Shown here piece after piece: positions 11,165-21,328 of a stretch of 64,000 nucleotides of DNA. The position numbers and the translations under genes are program-made. The DNA comes from Hysterangium stoloniferum. Taxonomy: Eukaryota; Basidiomycota; Agaricomycetes; Hysterangiales; Hysterangiaceae. Position 1 is the stretch's first letter; each line of letters starts with the position of its first letter. The notes under the pieces are model-generated. The model worked only from the letters and a program-made list of their open reading frames with translations. It ran no database searches and was not told where the DNA came from. The stretch lies in assembly GCA_015178975.1 (NCBI GenBank), contig WHVD01000005.1, positions 124,001-188,000 of the forward strand, given 5' to 3'.

Positions 11165-11390
11165 AACTGTTCAGAGAACAGAAACAGTTACAAAGGTAAC
11201 AAAGATACCTACCATTGCAAAAGGAAACAACAGCCACAACAGTCACAACAGTGACAAATGGACACAATGGTGACAAATGGAAACTACGGTGACAAATGGA
11301 AACAATGGTGCCAAATGGAAATGACAGCTACAAAAGATACAACAGTGACAAAAGGTGCAATAGTTTCAAAAGCAGCAATGGTTTCAATCA
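11165..11390. repeat. Degenerate extension of the 19-bp array
   Basis: Diverged copies of ACAAATGGAAACAATGGTG-like units continue with irregular spacing. The gradient from perfect units (10.8 kb) to degenerate ones at the edge is typical of a minisatellite that homogenises in its core. Confidence 0.6.
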
Positions 11391-11404
11391 AACATTGAGT
11401 TGAT

Positions 11405-11785
11405 CTTACTGTCATGTATTGTAGTTTATTATATTATATTTTAATTTATTGTACTTCATTTGGATTTAGTGTTATTTATTTTATTTTATTTTGTTTTATT
11501 GCATTTTATTTTGACTCATTGTATTTTATTCTGATTTATTACATTTTACTTTGGTTTATTCTATTTTATTCTATTTTTAAACATTTTATTTTGATTTATT
11601 TTATCCTGATTTATTGTATTCTATTTTGATTTATTACATTTTGCTTCAGTTTACTCTATTTTATTCAATTTTTAAGCATTTTACTTTTATTTTTTGTATT
11701 TATTTCGATTTATCCTATTTTATTTGTATTTTATCTTGATTTATCCTACATTATTTTGATTGTATTTTATTTTAATTAACCTGGA
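11405..11785. repeat. T-rich degenerate tandem repeat
   Basis: About 380 bp is built of TTTTATTTTGATTTATTGTA-like units of 20-25 bp, almost free of G and C on the plus strand. It is strongly strand-asymmetric. A short open frame inside it is Phe/Ile/Tyr-rich only because of composition. Confidence 0.8.
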
Positions 11786-11799
11786 AAACCATGTAGACC

Positions 11800-12335
11800 T
11801 CCTCCAGGGATTTACCATCCTTCTCTGGGGAAATGAAATGCATGGAAAATGCCCCTGTGAGGGGCGCGGGAAATAGTTCTGCAAAAGGTATGGAAAATCC
11901 CTCGGTGAAGGGTATGGGAAATTCCCCCAGAAAGGTCATGGGAAATGCGTGGGAAATTTACTTGGCGAGTCGTGGGAAATGTCTTCATTAGGCCCTGTGA
12001 AATGGTTCCACACATGTGACAAATACTCCCGTGGTGTTACGAAATACTCCTGCACATTTCAAAAATGCTCCCATGCATGTAACAATACTTCCATGCACAT
12101 GACAAAATACTCCCACACCTGTAACAATACTCCCATGGCATCAAAAAACACCTCCGTGCACATGACAAAATACTCCCGTGCGTGTAACAATATTCCTGCG
12201 CGTCATCAAATACCTCTGCGCAAGTGACAAAATACTCCCGCACGTCACAAAATACTTCCGCGCTCATCACAAAATACTCCCACGAGTGCAGAAATACTCC
12301 CGCAATGCCATGAAATACTCCCGTGAGTACAAAAA
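11800..12335. repeat. Degenerate ~24-bp array (ACAAAATACTCCC)
   Basis: First GGGAAAT-type repeats (11820-11990), then about 14 diverged copies of GTNACAAAATACTCCCGNGC spaced about 24 bp apart. Many units keep CpG (CCCGTG, CCCGCA, TCCGCG). No gene is seen. Related units lie at 9580-9720, on the far side of the minisatellite block. Confidence 0.7.
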
Positions 12336-12439
12336 TGCTTCCACGCTGACTAATAAGAGACTTTGGGCGCTCTGCACCCTCACAAATAGGGCCTGTGGCA
12401 CCTAAAAACACCCACCACCCACCATCATACAACTTTACT

Positions 12440-12553
12440 TTCTTTGATGATAGAGCATATTCACAAATATCTTTGATATTTTTGCATTTTTATTCTCTGA
12501 GTTATCAGGGATGTAAATCTGAAGTACCAAACATTGGAAGGTTATTGAGGCAC
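12440..12553. other. Repeat fragment ending at an LTR insertion
   Basis: The sequence from GATAGAGCATATTCACAAAT to CATTGGAAGGTT is also present at about 14513-14610. It ends in the GGCAC target-site duplication of the LTR that follows. No coding capacity is seen. Confidence 0.5.
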
Positions 12554-13427
12554 TGTTAAGAGTCATGCATGGAGCTTATTAGAGGGTTTCCAGAGAAACC
12601 TGTGGGAAAGCTGGTAGGACTTGGCTTCAGCTTATAGGCTGCACCCTTGCGAGATTGTCTTGTCCAATTTCAAATGGGTGGACAGGAATCCCAGGGAGTC
12701 CAGGAGGGGTTTGTGGGTTGAGAGGTTGGGGAGACAACTGCAGGAAGTCCACAGAAGTCGAGGGGTCAGGCAGAGATGAGTTGGGGGTCGAGATAGATGA
12801 GTTGGAGGTCGAGAGTGATAGATGGGTTGGAGCCCATGGTCTCTGACAAGGTAAAGCGGTGTGTTTCAAAGAGGAGTTTAGAGTGGAAAATGTACTTGAG
12901 ATTACAAGGGGAATCTAAGCTGATTTTCTGACTGGATTGTATGTACAACATCTGCCAGACTATATAGACTGTGGAATGAATAACATGCCAAATCTGGTAA
13001 TAATGAAATCTAAACTAGCAAACATAAAATGAGATAAATAAACACCAAACTTGGTGTTAGGAACAGAACAGAGTGGAGTGGAGTCCAAATTGTGACAGGT
13101 CATAAAACCATAATGGGAATCAGGCGGGAGCAGAGTCTGAATCATGACAGGTCATTTGACCATAATGGGAATGGGGCTCAGTTAGAGAGCTGTTGGGTTT
13201 TTCAAGTGGAGTCTGGTGACTGGTGCGTGGGACAGGGTCGGAGATAGACAGGAATGGATTCTGGCAGGTATTCTGGTGACTGATACATGAAGTAACAAAG
13301 GTTGAGCGTGGACAGGTCTAACATACAGAGTCCAGCAGGTATTCTGGTAAACTGATAATTGGTGCGTATAGGGTGTGGGTGCATATAAGTTAGTGCCCAG
13401 AGTCCAGCGGGATTTCTGGTCGTAACA
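12554..13427 (-). mobile_element. Solo LTR, family G (874 bp)
   Basis: Same family as the 5' LTR of gypsy C, inverted. On plus it begins TGTTAAGAG and ends GTAACA, with a perfect TSD GGCAC (12549-12553 and 13428-13432). It contains the reverse of the TATA/self-primer segment (TTTTCTGACTGGATTGT). CpGs are mostly TpG or CpA compared with the gypsy C LTR. Confidence 0.9.
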
Positions 13428-13589
13428 GGCACCCCAACCATATTGAGACTATTGCACACAGTTTGGGTACAGATGGACTGGTCGGTGACATTCTTAAGAG
13501 CTTTGGCCACATCAAAAGCAGTGAGAGAATATGATTCTGGCTGGCAAGAGACAAAGTGCACATTTTGTGAATGGGACATTGATAGTTGG
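13428..13589 (-). pseudogene. Possible Tc1/mariner N-terminal remnant
   Basis: On the minus strand about 50 codons read TAFDVAKALKNVTDQSICTQ then TVCNSLNMVGV. The second helix-turn-helix of Tc1-like transposases looks like this (x-TA-x-x-x-A-x-x-L ... TVRRxL). It lies between a solo LTR and a TIR element and has no continuation into a catalytic domain. The match is by eye and weak. Confidence 0.35.
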
Positions 13590-14266
13590 GAGGGTGTTTA
13601 TAATTACTATAATCTCAAATATTTACTAATAAAAGTCTCATTTTTACAAAAATCCATCTTTAAATAGTGATATCTATTCTGAAACAATTATATCATCAAA
13701 AAACAATCATCAGAAATAGTTCTCCATATTACATCTTATACAACCCATAGTTATTTAACAAATTCCATTGTATATAATTTCCTTCCTTTTACAGATGCCT
13801 ACTAATACTTTTATTAGTACTTTGTTTTTTAAAGTTGTAATGTAGTCATTTCCATGTAAAATATGTAAAATATTATTGGAAAATTTTCATACCACAGCTC
13901 TCTTTATTAAGTAAAACCCTCTATATATTCTGGGTATGTTGAATCAAGTAGAAATCTGTTTAGATTCACAGATTCATTCTGAAGTAATACATATGTATTT
14001 AGAGGTGCCAATGATATACATACATATGCATGGAATGGACTATCTAAAGGTATCTATTTTTTAAAAGTATTAGTGTTTCAAACTACTAATTTTTTTTATT
14101 GTCTACTCGTGTCCGAAAAGATTCATTAGTTTGTAATGTATGAGAGAGTTTAAAACTTTTTGAAAGTTTTAAAAACCAAATTATGTTTGAATCACATCCC
14201 AGATGTTTAAATGACCTTTAGAGTATATTAGAATTTGGTATACTTAATAGTTTTCAGATATCCTCC
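13590..14266 (+). mobile_element. Non-autonomous TIR element T1 (677 bp), copy 1
   Basis: Begins GAGGGTG and ends ATATCCTCC, with 3-bp TGG on each side (13587-13589 and 14267-14269). It is AT-rich and has no open frame. A second copy of exactly the same length lies at 26691-27367, and a partial inverted copy at 24020-24265. Superfamily is not assigned. Confidence 0.75.
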
Positions 14267-14509
14267 TGGCTAAAGGCCATGTATTTATACTCCAGCACAA
14301 TGTGATTATGTGACATCCTGTGACATCATGTGATTTTGTTGATAGGATCCCAGTTGGAGGTGAACAATCAATAAGGTCACATGACTATAACCATTTATAG
14401 TCATCAAGGCAGCCAGCCAAAAAACCCTTCCAATGAGTCTCCTGTATATATATTTGTAGTATTTCCATATTTGGAGCTTATGTAATGAAATTGTATTTCC
14501 GCAATCTAT
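14267..14509. other. No recognised feature
   Basis: AT-rich sequence with GTGACATCCTGTGACATCATGTGA near 14305-14335. No gene, TIR or LTR boundary was recognised. Confidence 0.4.
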
Positions 14510-14920
14510 ATATGATAGAGCATGCTCACAAATAACTTTGATATTTCTGCGTTTTTATCCTCTAAGTTATGAAGGATACATCTGAAGTACTAAACATTGG
14601 AAGGGTTTTTTTGAGTCAATGTATAACTTGTAAAATATCCACAAATGTCATAGTTAAACAAAATTATTTGGGTTAGAAAGTTAACCAGAATTATCTGGCC
14701 AACCAATCCATGTTGTGAAATTTATCCCCAAAAGGATAATCTATATATGTTTGTTTGACTAACTTTTGTCAGATACAAGATAAATATTAATATTTTATTA
14801 TTCTCCAGAATGTCATCTGATAGACTGAATTTGATTAAATCTTAATTCTACAGCAAACAATATAAAAATATATATATACTTTAGTGGATAAATAACTTTT
14901 AAAGTTGTTGGTTATCCTCC
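14510..14920 (+). mobile_element. Diverged TIR element T2 remnant
   Basis: From about 14620 the sequence matches the element at 45478-46210: AACCAGAATTATCTGG, TTTGTCAGATA, TAAATATTAATATTTT, TGGATAAATAACTTTTAAAG, ending GGTTATCCTCC at 14920. The 5' half and the internal minisatellite are missing. The left boundary is unclear. Confidence 0.6.
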
Positions 14921-15720
14921 TGGAGCTCCTTATATACACTGAGATCTGAGACATTTTAGAATGTTCTAGTAACTATTTCAGTCCTATTTTAGCTATTCTA
15001 CTTGGAAACTGCTGGAATATTCCAGGAGTTTCCACCATTTTCCATTGTAGCATATACAATGATGTAATGTTCCCATGCATCATGAGGTCACTGCCTGTGT
15101 GTCACACTACTCTTCACGTTTGTGACAAGTTATTGCATTGTGTGAGGGCTGTCACCTGTTGTGATGAATGTCACTTGTTGTGACAAATATTCCTGCGCAT
15201 TGTGTAATAAGTGCTAGTTTTAAGATATAGTTAAAAAAGAATAAAAGGTAGAAATTCCGTAGCTCACTCAGTTTATAAGATACAAATACACCATAAATTG
15301 TATAATTTTAAGATAAATCAAGGGGGTATTGTACAATTTTACCATACCAATATATGTAAGTACATTTCAATCAGCCTTTTTAGTGATTTCTTTTGGGGAA
15401 ATTGAGAAAAATAGAAAAAACCTTCAAAATACATCACAACTAGTCAGGAGGTCTGACTCTATAAACATAGTGGAGCATGGCTTCAAATTATGTGTTTCAC
15501 CCTTGTATGAACTATTAGGGTGCTCCAGTATTTTTAACAAAGCAGATAGTGTGATAAAAACAAAGATCAACACTTAGCTCATTTAACTGGTGGACTGAAA
15601 TACTAAGAGTCAAAGAGTAATACATAGGTTGCAGCTTGCCTAAAACACCTTCTGAGGGTATAACAATAGGAGGGAAAAACTGAGAACTAACAGGGGGTCA
15701 TCTAAGTTGATTTTTGAACT
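14921..15720. other. Spacer plus inverted fragment of repeat family M
   Basis: 14921-15330 holds no recognised feature apart from short TGTGACAAG/TGTCACTTGT repeats near 15120-15190. From about 15430 to 15690 the sequence is the reverse complement of family M (compare 17900-18130: GGTGCTCCAGTATTT, CACCTTCTGAGGGTATAA, ACTGAGAACTAA). It faces the next M copy head to head. Confidence 0.55.
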
Positions 15721-15747
15721 TGTTAGGAATACATCATTTTTAGACCC

Positions 15748-17200
15748 TGTGAGAGGTACCCTTTTCACAGGAATGTAACTATCTTGTCAGGACTATATTT
15801 TTTTCTTATTTCTTTTACTATTTTTTTAAACTATGTAATCCTTTGATTATATGTGTTTATATTAGTTAGAAGATCTATGTACACCTGTGGGTACATAGAC
15901 TTCATGAGTGCTTACACTTATGTACACTAGTGGGCATAATGTTAGGATACACACACAGGCCGGGTTTCCAGAGAAACCCACGGGATATCCAGTAGGACTT
16001 GGCTTCAGCTTATAGGCTGCACCCTCACTAGATCGTGTTGTCCAATTTCAAACGAACGGACAGGGATCCCGGGGAGTCCGGGTGGGGTTCGTGGGTCATA
16101 GGTCGTACGTTGGGGGTCGTGGGTTGTAAGTCAAGATAGTTGAGAGAGATAGATGCGCCGGAGCCCGTGGGCTCTGACTAGTGCAAGCAATGTGAATCAA
16201 GTAAGGTTTTAGAGTGGAAAATGTTATTAGATTACTGGGGGGAATCTAAGCTAATTTTCTGACTGGATTGTATGTACAACATCTGCCAGTTTATATAGAC
16301 CATGGAGTGAATGACATACCAAATCCAGTAATAATGAAACGAAACTAACAAAACATAAAACGGGAATAGTAAACACCAAATTGGTGTTAGGAACAGAACG
16401 GAACGGAGCGGAGTCTGAATCATGACAAAGCATAACCCATAACGGGAAATGGAGCGGGAGCAGAGTCCTAAATCGTGACAGGTCATTTGACTAAAACGGG
16501 AATGGGGCTCAATTAGAGCGGTGATGGGATTCTAAGTGGGGTCCGGTGACTGATGCATGGGACGAAGACGGACATAGACAGAGACGGAGTCCGGGGGAAG
16601 TCCGGTGACTGATATGTGTCTGAATGAGGTCGAACGTAACTAGTCTTGACGTAATGGAGTCCGGGCAGGAAATCCTATAAACAGACGATTGGTGCTTGTA
16701 GCACATGGGGGCGTACGGGTTAGTGCCCGGAGTTCAGCGGGATTGTCCGGTCATAATAACACATAACTAGAAAACTCAGACACTTTTGCCTGTAAACATG
16801 ACTTGCCTAGACACCTTTTTTAGTGTCCTGCAAGTTGTGATTGGGGTATCATATCAGCTGTCTTGAATGGCTTCCAACTTGAACTTATAGCAATCACTTA
16901 GCTTCATACTGTATAGTTGAAGCTCGAACTCTCATCAGTTACCACTTGCATCCAGCCTTACTCATACAACCTTTCCTCTTACTCTTATGTATTTCATTAG
17001 CACACTCTTTGGAATCATACTGCAAGGTCAATTCCATTATCTCTTAGCTGTCTTAGTTATCTTACAGTTACTTAAGTCGACTAAAGTTCATTCTATTTCT
17101 ATATTGTACTTTGATAGTGAATATATTGTTGTGTTGTACCTAGATGGTCAATACTCTTCATATGTATATAGAGTGGTCAGAACTTCCACAACTGTTCACA
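15748..17200 (+). mobile_element. Solo LTR, family S1, split by another LTR
   Basis: Begins TGTGAGAGG and ends GTTCACA. After removing the nested 822-bp LTR and one TSD it is about 626 bp, matching the 630-bp S1 copy at 3725-4354. Flanks GACCC and CCCCC are only partly alike, so the TSD has decayed or is ambiguous. Confidence 0.8.
15940..16761 (-). mobile_element. Solo LTR, family G, nested (822 bp)
   Basis: Plus strand begins TGTTAGGATACACACACAGG and ends AATAACA, with perfect TSD CATAA (15935-15939 and 16762-16766). It matches the gypsy C 5' LTR (820 bp) in reverse over its whole length and keeps more CpGs than the copy at 12554. It sits inside S1, which sits inside M: three insertion layers. 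Confidence 0.92.
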
Positions 17201-17566
17201 CCCCCACCACCTGTTTTTCACTTTAAAACCCCTGCTGTCTCATTATCAGTTCCCCTGGCCATATTATCACCACTGGCAGTGCCCCCAATACTTGTTCAAA
17301 TTGTATTCTAGCCCACTAGCTTTCCATCCTGTTCACGCCCCCATCTCCATCTCCATGTTCTGTATATATTTCACTTGCTACCTCAGACCCTTCTTGTATT
17401 GTTTTAATACCTTACATTAGTTCCCATTGTTCCCCACCTTGTCATCTACTTCCCTTAATCCATTTAATCCTTCACTTCTTTGATCAACCTTTTGATCATC
17501 CATCTCACTGTAGTATAAAGTCCTTGTCATGTATGCTACAGTTCTTTAGTTCAAAAATCAACTTAG

Positions 17567-17893
17567 TGTTGAAGTCTGGTATGCCTGGGAATCACAGTGC
17601 GAGGACTCTCAACACTTGGAGTGAAATGCCACTAAGAATTGAGCGGGTAGAACAGAAAACCAGTGATATACATAACTAGGTATCCAGATGAGGCTCCACT
17701 CTCATCTGGCTGTAACTATATACTACAATACATGGTCTGTGCACTGGTCTGTGCACTGAACATGTGTGCATAACTCAGAACTAAGTGAACACTAAACTAA
17801 ATATAACAAATCACATGTGTGAACCGGTAAGAAACATGCAGTCACAAGATGAGGTATGGCATAATACTAATCATATGTCACCATACTCTAATA
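17567..17893. mobile_element. Solo LTR, family K (327 bp)
   Basis: Begins TGTTGAAGTC, ends CTCTAATA, TSD CTTAG on both sides (17562-17566 and 17894-17898). The reverse complement of the copy at 44104-44413 aligns along its length (ATGGTCTGTGCACTGGTCTG, CACATGTGTGAACCGGT). No coding capacity. Confidence 0.85.
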
Positions 17894-18457
17894 CTTAGAT
17901 TACCCCCTCTTAGTTCTCAACCCTTCCCTCACATCATTATACCCTCAGAAGGTGTCTTTGGGAAGCCATGGTCCTTTACTCTTCAACTCTTAGTGTTTTG
18001 GCCCTCCAGTCGATTGAGCTAAGTGTCGAATCTTGTTTATACCATACTATCTGCTCTGTTTGAAATACTGGAGCATCCTAACAGTTCATGTGAGGGCACA
18101 AGACATAAGTTGAAGCCAACCTCCACTACATTTATAGAGTTGAACCTCCTGACTAGTATTATCTCTATCATTGGCCCCCTGATTAACATGTTTCTAATCA
18201 TCAGCCTTCCCAACTTAAAGCCTTTTCCCATCCTCCTATTTAAGATCTTAACATGTGACTGAAGTATTGACTGTTGGCCTATGGGTATTTATATGAAATT
18301 GGGGACAATGGATCCCATTGTTAGTTTATATAATACCAACCATTGTTCCAACTGGGTCCATATGGTGTACAGCTCTGAGTTCAGTGTGTATATGATCTAA
18401 TAGGAATGGCACTTAGGGTTATATCCTTAAGTACAGTGTAAGACCAAACCTACCCAA

Positions 18458-18529
18458 GGTCAGATGGTGTAGTGGTTAACACCTTCTTTATGTAATTGAG
18501 AGATCCTGGGTTCAATCCCCAGTCTGGCT
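18458..18529 (+). tRNA. tRNA-like sequence or SINE head
   Basis: 72 nt fold as a tRNA cloverleaf. Acceptor arms GGTCAGA/TCTGGCT pair with two wobbles, the D-arm is GTGT-AGTGGTTA-ACAC, and the T-arm CTGGG-TTCAATC-CCCAG is perfect with a canonical loop. The A-box TGGTGTAGTGG and B-box GGTTCAATCCC are good. The anticodon arm is irregular: TTCTT/GAGAG encloses a 9-nt loop rather than 7, so no anticodon can be named. A pseudogene or the head of a tRNA-derived SINE is likelier than a working tRNA. Confidence 0.55.
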
Positions 18530-20095
18530 ATTCATTTTCTACATTACTTATGTTTTCTAACACCCATGATGACAGAAAAAATGTTAGGAACAATGGAATT
18601 AATGACTAAGACATGATGGAAAATAGTCATTGTTCTAACATCACATGTCACTCACCACTAAGATGATCCACATGTCTTATTGTTTTGAGTACACAGGTTT
18701 AGGTTTTAGGGTTTCATACAGTCTCTAGAGAAATACTAGAAGCTCTATTGAGCATATATCAGAGTATGGAGGCCATAGAGGAGAAGGGGCAACAAAGAAA
18801 ATGTGTGAAGATCCATTCCTGGAAACTCCATGGAGTATTTCCCTATCAAGATCTGGAATCCACCAGAACATGACCCTCATCCCTCAAGTATCTTTCAATG
18901 CAAATCCAGTTCTGGTATTCTGCCCTCAACTAGACACCTCCTGTTATGACCCACAACCCATCAGACTCCACCCTTTCCCAGCTAGCATCTTTAAGTGTCC
19001 TTGGGACCCAGACTCTGGCTGGACTCCTTGCATTTGTTCTATATATGTCTTTAATCCATGACCCAACCTTTACTCAATCATCATTGTCAACCCTTGTCAC
19101 CTTCTATATGTCAATGTTCTGACTTACCTGGACCCTGTGGCTTTCCCAAAAATATGCCCACCTAATCCTTATAGTGTTAGGATCCATTTCCAGATAATAT
19201 TGGATATCTGTGGATATTCTGAGTTTGTTCCTTTGTCCCACATTTGGTAACTAACTAGTTGACAGATCTCATTTGTTTGTTTATTGTTCCTGCATTCCTT
19301 GATCTGTCCCCATCCTTGTTCTTCATTTATCTGACTTGTTATTGTATGCTTAGTTTGGAAAAATTTCCAAATAGGGTTTATTATAACAACTATATAGTCT
19401 TCCATAGTCATGTACTTACTCTTCAGTTTTAATCTTGACTCAGGCTCCAAATTAGTCTTTGACTTAGTTAATCTGCTCCTTTGTTCTTTCTGTACATAAT
19501 ATCTAGACCTATCCAGACTCCAGACATCTAGAACTCTCTGGTATAAATCTGCCCTCTGAAATATGGACACTAAAGTGAGTGCACAAGGGCACAGCACATA
19601 AGCTGAAGTGGAGTCCATCTTGTAACCTGGTAATATTCAATACCCCTGAGACTAATCCCCAGAAAACCCATGGACATATTTCCAGGAAGTGTCCAGAATA
19701 TCCACCAGTAAATCTGCCCAGAGATAACAAAATGATAAAATAGTGGGGGTCTAGCTACAGAAATCTCATAGTGCACTCACCTTTGCAGCAGAATGAAAGC
19801 AACACAAGACAACACTCCAGAGGGAGATGCAGAAGGAGCACAGAGGCAAGGTGTTAAGCTTGGGACTTACATGCAGGCATTCATGGAAAACCCATGGATG
19901 TTCTTGGACAGGCAGTACTTGGCTTCAGCTCATGTGCTGTCCCCTTGCATGAGTATTGAGTCCAATTTAGGAGAGCACAGGAGACCCATGGGATCTTGTG
20001 AAAAGTGGTACAGATAGGAAATTTGCATGTGAGAGGTATCTAGCTAGAAAACCTAGTTTCTGCTTTATCTCTGACTAAGTCTTAGTTGCAGGGCC
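18530..20095. other. No gene; diverged LTR-like remnants
   Basis: 19160-19640 is related in layout to repeat N at 20850 (TTTGGTAACT, TTTGTTTATTGTTCC, TCTTTCTGTACATAATATCT, CACAGCACATAAGCTGAAG). No intact LTR ends or open frames of interest were recognised between 18530 and 19160. Confidence 0.4.
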
Positions 20096-20720
20096 TGTTA
20101 TAATCCTTATATTTTGGGCCCCTGCAGCTTGTTTTTACCTTTATACCATGCCAGCACCCTGCTATCAGTATCCCTGACCATGGTGTCACCACCTGTGGCA
20201 TCCTGACACATGTTTCTCTGTAGATTACCATTTTGGCCATCCCTTACCACCTCCATCCCGATGCTCTCCTATTACCTGTTCTATGTGTATGTTTTATTTT
20301 CCACTTCATGACCTTTAGAATACTTGTGTTCATCATATTTAGTCTTAGTTGTTTTCTTCTCTGCCTCCCTTGACCTGTCACAACCTCTCACTTCCTTGAG
20401 CAACATCCTGATCATCTATTACACTTTGTATAAAAGTCCCTATCATGTATGCTATCATTCTTTAGTTCTAATACCTACTTATATCACTCTCCTTTTGTTA
20501 AGTCCCTTTGCATTCCCCTAATTCTCTTGAAGACATTGTTGGCTAGCCACAACCCTCATCTCTACAGCCCCTCAGCATTTTGGCCTTCTGGTTGATTCAG
20601 CTAAGTATTGTCCTTAGTTTAATTCATACTACTTGCTCTTCTCAAAATATTGGAGCACCCTAACAGTTTATGCAAGGGCACAATACATAAGTTGAACCTA
20701 AGCTCTCCTTTTTTTTTTTT
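20096..20720 (+). mobile_element. Repeat M, second copy
   Basis: Starts at TGTTATAATCC and follows M through ATTTTGGGCCCCTGCAGC, ACACATGTTTCTCTGTAGAT, TTGTATAAAAGTCCC and the segment GAGCACCCTAACAGTTTATG. It ends near a T10 run at 20710. The TATAAA lies where an LTR promoter would be expected. No coding frame. Confidence 0.5.
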
Positions 20721-20849
20721 GTAGAACCAGATCTCCAAGTTGAAGTACAATAGGCCTTTTCAGTCCCCCAGCATCACTTCCCCTTTGTCTTTAGACCTTA
20801 GATCTCAACAGGGCCCATGGGTTCTGGGAATATGTAGAATGGTGCAAGG
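20721..20849. other. No recognised feature
   Basis: Short unassigned spacer between repeats M and N; no TIR, LTR end or reading frame of interest. Confidence 0.3.
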
Positions 20850-21328
20850 TGTTATGACCTGTTCCTGGATATTTCAATATCTGATATTATCTGATCCAAC
20901 TTCCCACCTCAATATCCAATCCTGACTTTGACCACAGAACAATTGTAGTTCCCATATTTCCAGTCCTCATGTTCCATATTTGGTAACTTGTCAGTCGACA
21001 AGTATTCACTTGCTTGCTTATTGTATTCCCATTTCAGAATACTTCCATAGTCTGTCTTATTGTATTCCTGTTTTCGGAATACTTCCAATTCTGTCTTATT
21101 GTGATCTTAGTTTGTAGTACAATAACGAGAAAACTTATATTAGTTTCCACAAATTTGTACTTTACATTACATAGATCTGATATCAACTTAGTTTCTTATT
21201 CCTTCCTTCTTTCTGTATGCTCGATATTCAGAACTCTTTGGAACTCTGAATATAACTATTCCTCCAGCATAAATTCTGTCTTTGAAATTAAGGACATTCC
21301 GAGCATTTGTGTAAAGGCACAACACATA
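20850..21328 (+). repeat. LTR-like repeat N, left part (split by mariner)
   Basis: Starts TGTTATGACCTG and shares TTGTGATCTTAGTTTGTAGT, AGAAAACTTATATTAGTTTC and GGACATTCCGAGCATTT with the copy at 24268-24669. It resumes after the mariner at 22928 (AAGCTGAAGCCAATGTCC). The second copy is in turn split by a family G LTR, showing N is the older layer. Confidence 0.65.

Larger units (their letters stand above)
15721..18290 (+). mobile_element. LTR-like repeat M carrying three nested LTRs
   Basis: Starts TGTTAGGAATAC and shares long segments with 20096-20720 and 43832-44830, including a promoter-like GTATAAAGTCC followed by TCATGTATGCTA. Three other LTRs (15748-17200 with 15940-16761 inside it, and 17567-17893) lie within it. 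It has no open frames of note. I infer an LTR from the TGTTAGGA start and the TATA-like box; the 3' end is not defined. Confidence 0.55.

Noticed and set aside
11414..11629. 71-codon Phe/Ile/Tyr-rich frame resembling a membrane protein
   Set aside because: It lies wholly in a T-rich degenerate tandem repeat.
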